NCBI RefSeq assembly: GCF_036417845.1
Contig: NC_089978.1
Span: 134,844,288 to 134,908,287, forward strand
Source: Apteryx mantelli
Lineage: Eukaryota > Chordata > Aves > Apterygiformes > Apterygidae
Direction of reading: 5' to 3'
DNA length: 64,000 bases
The position numbers and the translations under genes were made by a program. Below, in pieces: positions 59,971-64,000 of this stretch. Position 1 is the first letter of the stretch, and every line of letters begins with the position of its first letter. The notes below the pieces were generated by a model, which saw only the letters and a program-made list of their open reading frames with translations, was not told the DNA's origin and did no database searches.

Positions 59971-62900
59971 AGGGCTCTCGTCAGGGGCAGGAGTTGCCCC
60001 CTCGGAGGCTTCTTTGCGTCCCGAGCGGCAGTTTTGGCAGATCTGCTAGGAAAGGTTAATGGAGTTGAGCGGAGAAATGAGCGGGGAAGAGCGCGGACAG
60101 GAGGGATGGGGGCAGGGCTGGGCCGGGAGTGTGGAGGGAACAAATGCGACCGCGGTGACTTAACGATCCTCGGGCAGACCTAAGTTGTTACTGCATTTGG
60201 ACAAAGAAAAGCCCCAAATCGTAAAAGACTAGAAAGCCACCGGAAGTTCAGCTGCTGCGAGGATCAAAGAGTGGCTGTAGTTCCTTGTGCTCATTGCAAG
60301 CTTAGGCAGACGCTCACCTCCCGAAAAGGAGTGGGAAGGATGAATGACAAAGATCCTAAATAACATGTGCCATGTGGCTTTGTGTTTTTTTACTACTTAG
60401 CAGCCCGAATAAGAGAGTCTTCTACTCAAATCCCTTGTGGCAACAGGGAGCATGGGGTAAATGTCAGGGCTACGGCTGATCCTCTGTGGCTGATCCTCTG
60501 TGTTGTCTTCTCCAGAAACACTTTGCACTGTAGAAACGGGAGTTGTTCAGGGAGACCCCCTGAGGCTCCTGTGCTACTTAGGGCGAGATTTCTTTCTTTG
60601 GTCATTGCCACAGGGTTCCTCGGCATGCAAGTACTCCCATTCAGTGTCCCAGCTGAGAGGTGCCAAGCTCCTAAACTGGAAGGGATGGCTTGGGAGCCCC
60701 TAAATCCAGTCTCTGTCCTCTTCCCTTCCAGCCTAAACAGTCCTGGTCAGCTTGTCATGCCCTTCGCGCACTTACAAATAGTTCTAATCAGTTACAGCTT
60801 CAATGAGGCTGGGAGACTGAGGCCTCTGAGTGCCCCCCAGAGCTTGACCTCTTTAGGCAGAGCTTAGAAACCACTGCAAACTCTGGAGGGTGTCGGAGGC
60901 TGGGAAGTTACCGTGCCAGAAGGCTTGGAGTCCCCTTGCTGCAGGCACTGGAATCCAGTAGCTTTAGGCGCAGTTCAGACAAGCCGAGTGTGCGTCTGTT
61001 ATGCGGCAGGAAATTCAGAGAACTTTTACGTGACCCTGACCGCGGCAAGAAAGGACACTGTAACCACTCCAAAACACCCTCCGGCGAGGCGTGAGGCCAT
61101 GGGGCTGGGGCGCTGCCCCAGTGCTGGGCGGCTGCGGGCCGCGGGCGGGGTGCGGCCTGGGCCACTGGCCTGTTGGGTTCGTGCCCTGTGGCGGGCAGCG
61201 GCCGTTGGGGAGGCCGAGCACGCGGAGCCCCTAGTGGGCGGTGGGGGTAAGGCTGGTGGGAGGGCAGGCTTATGCCTCCACTGCTCGTTGGCTCCAGCCT
61301 CAGGCCAGAGCCTGTGTTTGAGGGAAAAACTTCCCTGTTTCATATAACTTAAGATTTTCTCATTTTTTTTCTGAATAAAAGTAATTCCGACATGTATTTG
61401 CAGCTTTTCTATGTCATTGACTGCTCTTCTGCGGAACTGGGAGGCCAGATTTACTGCCTAATTTATGTTTTCTGTCCTCATCAGTATTTTGTATCTCCTT
61501 TCTAAACCCCCTTTATTTAAAACTAAGCGTTCCAATCTTTTTTGTTTCTTGCCACTGACCACTGGAATGATTTTTCTCATCTTGCGTATAGGAAATGAAA
61601 GAAAAGAAGGAAAAACTAGAGGAGAAAACAGTCCACAAAGAAAAGAAGAAGGAGATAGTAGAGGTGAGGCCCAGTATAGCCCTTCTGTGGGGCATACATT
61701 TAGAGGAGTCTGGGAGGATTTTATAAGGGGTGGTTAGCCTGGGAACCTCAGGTCGTGAATATGAAGGGAATATGGGAGATTAATTAAAAAGAGAGGGGAG
61801 GCCAGTGGAGCTCATAAGGGAGAAGGGCAAATGAAGAACGAGCGATAGGATAAATGTGGAGAATGAGCCTTGAAAGATTTAGGCAACATAGCCAGTGTGG
61901 CCCAGTGGGAAGAAAGATCAGAGGTGCATGAAGACAAGGTCTGGTAGGAGTTAGGAGGAGGTGGCATTGGGAACATAGTACTGAGAGTACTCTGAGGTCC
62001 ATAAGGGGTACAAGGTGAGGGAGATGGAGGGAGTAACAGTGAGGAGATACAGATTGTCGAAGGTCAGAAGGAATCTGGAAGCAGGTGTGTTACAAGCACA
62101 GGCTAAGTCACATGGGTAACCAGAGAGATGCTCTGATTGTTGAGAAGGGATTTCAGCAGTTTGTTGGAATTTAAACTTGTGGAAGTCAGGGAGGCTAGGG
62201 CTGGTGGGAAGGGTTTGGAAGGGTTGGTTTTGTAAGGGATGCAGGCTGGGAGGAGGGTTTCAGCTGTGTGAGACAGTTGGGATGGTGGATGTGACAGGGT
62301 CTGAATAACAGTGCAGAGGTCACTTACTTGATGTGCATCTGACACTGGAGTCTGAAATAGCTGGAGCTATGGGGATTATACTTGTGCAAAGACAGCATGG
62401 GAATATCAACCTGATGCTAATTTCTGCTCTGGCCAATTTGTTTTACTCAGGATGAGGAAAATGGAGCCGAAGAGGATGAGGAAGAGAATCCTGATGATGT
62501 GGATGAAGATGAAGGTGGTGATGAGGATGAAGGTGGGAATGATCAGCTTGGGGGAAATGGGAGGAATCAGACTGTGGGAGTATGAAAGATCATAGAGACG
62601 AAGTCCTCCTCCGAGCCCTCTTACTGAGATTAGATTTGCCTAAAAGCTGCCTCAATTAACTTGTGATTTCCTCTTTTGTTTGTGCTTAGATGGAGATGAG
62701 AATGGGCAAGAGCAGGATGGACATGCAGAAAAACGATCTGCAGAGGAAGAAGAGGTGCGTGATAGTCTGGGGGTAATGACAGTGAGAAGGAACTAGGCTA
62801 CCTGTTGTGACTTGAAATCCATGTGGATGCCATTGCTGAGCATCTCAAATCAGCCTCAGGTCTCATTGCTGCTTCACTGGGTCAAGAAATCTGATGTGGC

Positions 62901-63404
62901 AAGGGGATAACAAAACCTCATAGACCCTTTGTGGAACTGATCCAGGTCCTTCCCCCCGGCAGTCAAGGTGCTTTAAATTGTGTTGGGTGATGATCCCTCA
63001 AAGAACAGTGATTTCCATGCTTCAGGTCAGAAGCTGGATGCCAAATGGACTTTTAAGGTTGATCTCGGGGTCTGTCTGAGGTGGTGTGAGTCTGGGCTTA
63101 TATATCTGCTGAAAGTAACACAGCAGGTATCCCTACAAGTGGAGCTGTGCACATCTTAACCATTACCATTAACAGAACAGCTGAGTGTCAGGCACTCAAA
63201 GATGCTGTAAAGAAGAGTGGATTTAGGGTAGGCCAAACAAATATTTCCATGTGGAGGAAAGAGCAGCAGTAAGAATCTCATGGAGAAAATATGTGCCTTG
63301 GTGTGGTGATTGCTTGATGGTAACACCTTTTTCCTTCTCTTTCTCCTATATAGGATGAAGTGGATCCAAAGAGACAGAAGACAGAAAACGGATCTTCAGC
63401 TTGA
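59307..63404 (+). CDS. PTMS: PTMS, parathymosin
   Basis: Small, very acidic, intrinsically disordered nuclear protein of the prothymosin-alpha family. It binds linker histone H1 and zinc and loosens chromatin. Exons: 59307-59354, 61592-61663, 62451-62532, 62690-62754, 63354-63404 (318 nt, 105 aa; human 102). All junctions are GT-AG, phases 0/0/1/0. The N terminus is MSEKRVEEVPAELSTK, followed by a Lys/Glu-rich block (EMKEKKEKLEEKTVHKEKKK), then a long Glu/Asp tract (about 41-80) encoded by exons 3 and 4. It ends in the nuclear localisation segment PKRQKTENG and SSA. There is no signal peptide or membrane segment, as expected. An upstream in-frame ATG at 59184 lies in the leader and does not resemble the family, so 59307 is chosen. 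Intron 1 is 2.2 kb and GC-rich at its start. Confidence 0.96.
59355..61591 (+). other. PTMS intron 1
   Basis: Starts in the CpG island and ends at a 'gcgtatag' acceptor. A second GC-rich patch lies at about 61080-61260. No exon or RNA gene was recognised. Open frames on both strands near 59.6-60.1 kb are composition products. Confidence 0.5.
61664..62450 (+). other. PTMS intron 2
   Basis: Intronic sequence between the Lys/Glu-rich exon and the first acidic exon. G/A-rich, no feature recognised. The remaining introns (62533-62689 and 62755-63353) likewise show nothing. Confidence 0.5.
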
Positions 63405-64000
63405 GTCCTCCCTTCCCATCTTTTCTATTCCGTCCATCTCTCCTCCTCCATTCCAGCCCATGCTTGCACTGTCCATTAGCCTCTGGCTTCACACAGTCTC
63501 AGATTAGGAAAGATTAGAAATGCTCTCAGACAGGGAAGACAGCAGTTTCCTTCCCACCTGAAGATCTAGCCCATCTACAACATTCCCCAGCTGAAATTAT
63601 TCCAGTCTCTCACATCCTTTCAACTGTGCCCCACTTACAAATGATCCTTTTCCCTCAAGAATCTCATCTTTTCCTGTCTCCCAGTAAGTAACCTTACCAG
63701 GCCCATATGCCTAACCCTTCACATGGCAAACATGTCTCATTCTTTTTCACTTGCCCTCTCTTTTCACGAATATGATTGAGATTCTTACTGGCTTCTGCTT
63801 CTCAGACCTGCTGTCAAATATCCTCCCTGGATTCAGGAGGCTGTGGGCACAGATCTCATGGTGCATTTTCCAGTCCTAGGCCTCCTATCATCTTCTTTCC
63901 CGTTGAACCCTGAGAGACAAAGAAAAAGAATATTACAAGCAAATAATGTTTCTATTAAACCACACACAGAGACAGAATTTATTTTAACCTTTTTTTTAAG
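63405..64000 (+). other. PTMS 3' UTR, running off the window
   Basis: C/T-rich sequence after the stop codon. A variant poly(A) signal ATTAAA lies at 63954-63959. No AATAAA is seen before the window ends, so the mRNA may continue beyond it. Confidence 0.6.

Noticed and set aside
1-64000. CRISPR arrays, tRNA, rRNA, bacterial operons
   Set aside because: Nothing of the kind is visible; the DNA is vertebrate nuclear sequence with spliced genes.

Overview
The window is vertebrate nuclear DNA. All five genes are split by GT-AG introns, and CpG-rich promoters stand out in otherwise AT-richer DNA. Degenerate CR1-type LINE copies occur in the spacers and introns, including a reverse-transcriptase FADD motif and CR1 3' ends with the 'gatgatc..ccctctggcc' signature. 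This repeat profile suggests a turtle or another archelosaur, but the species is an inference. The gene order PIANP - COPS7A - MLF2 - PTMS matches human 12p13 (ZNF384-PIANP-COPS7A-MLF2-PTMS-LAG3).

Layout. 1-11.4 kb: no recognisable gene; the PIANP 3' UTR must begin at its right edge. 11.4-20.6 kb: PIANP on the minus strand (304 aa), with 5' UTR exons, two upstream ORFs and a CpG island. 20.6-26.9 kb: spacer with an old CR1 reverse-transcriptase fragment. 26.9-30.9 kb: COPS7A on the plus strand (7 coding exons, 275 aa). 31-35 kb: spacer. 35.3-42.2 kb: a HES-family bHLH-Orange gene on the plus strand (4 exons, 234 aa, ending in WRPW). 43.0-50.6 kb: MLF2 on the minus strand (7 coding exons, 243 aa), tail to tail with the HES-like gene. 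50.7-57.5 kb: spacer. 57.5-58.5 kb: an orphan CpG island with CCAAT and CArG boxes. 59.1-64 kb: PTMS on the plus strand (5 exons, 105 aa), TATA-driven, with its 3' UTR reaching the window end.

The most interesting object is the HES-like gene between COPS7A and MLF2, a position where I know of no HES gene in human. Its splice sites, helix-loop-helix, Orange domain and terminal WRPW are intact. However, the DNA-contacting basic region is lost: the usual E-K-R-R-R-A-R-I-N type segment reads K-K-H-C-H-A-W-I-N. Every change can be explained by a CpG transition in an arginine codon or across a codon boundary. It is either a HES co-repressor that no longer binds DNA or a gene in early decay.

The genes share no pathway: a neural type I membrane protein, a COP9 signalosome subunit, a HES-like repressor, a myeloid leukemia factor paralogue and an acidic chromatin protein. 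What links them is conserved synteny.
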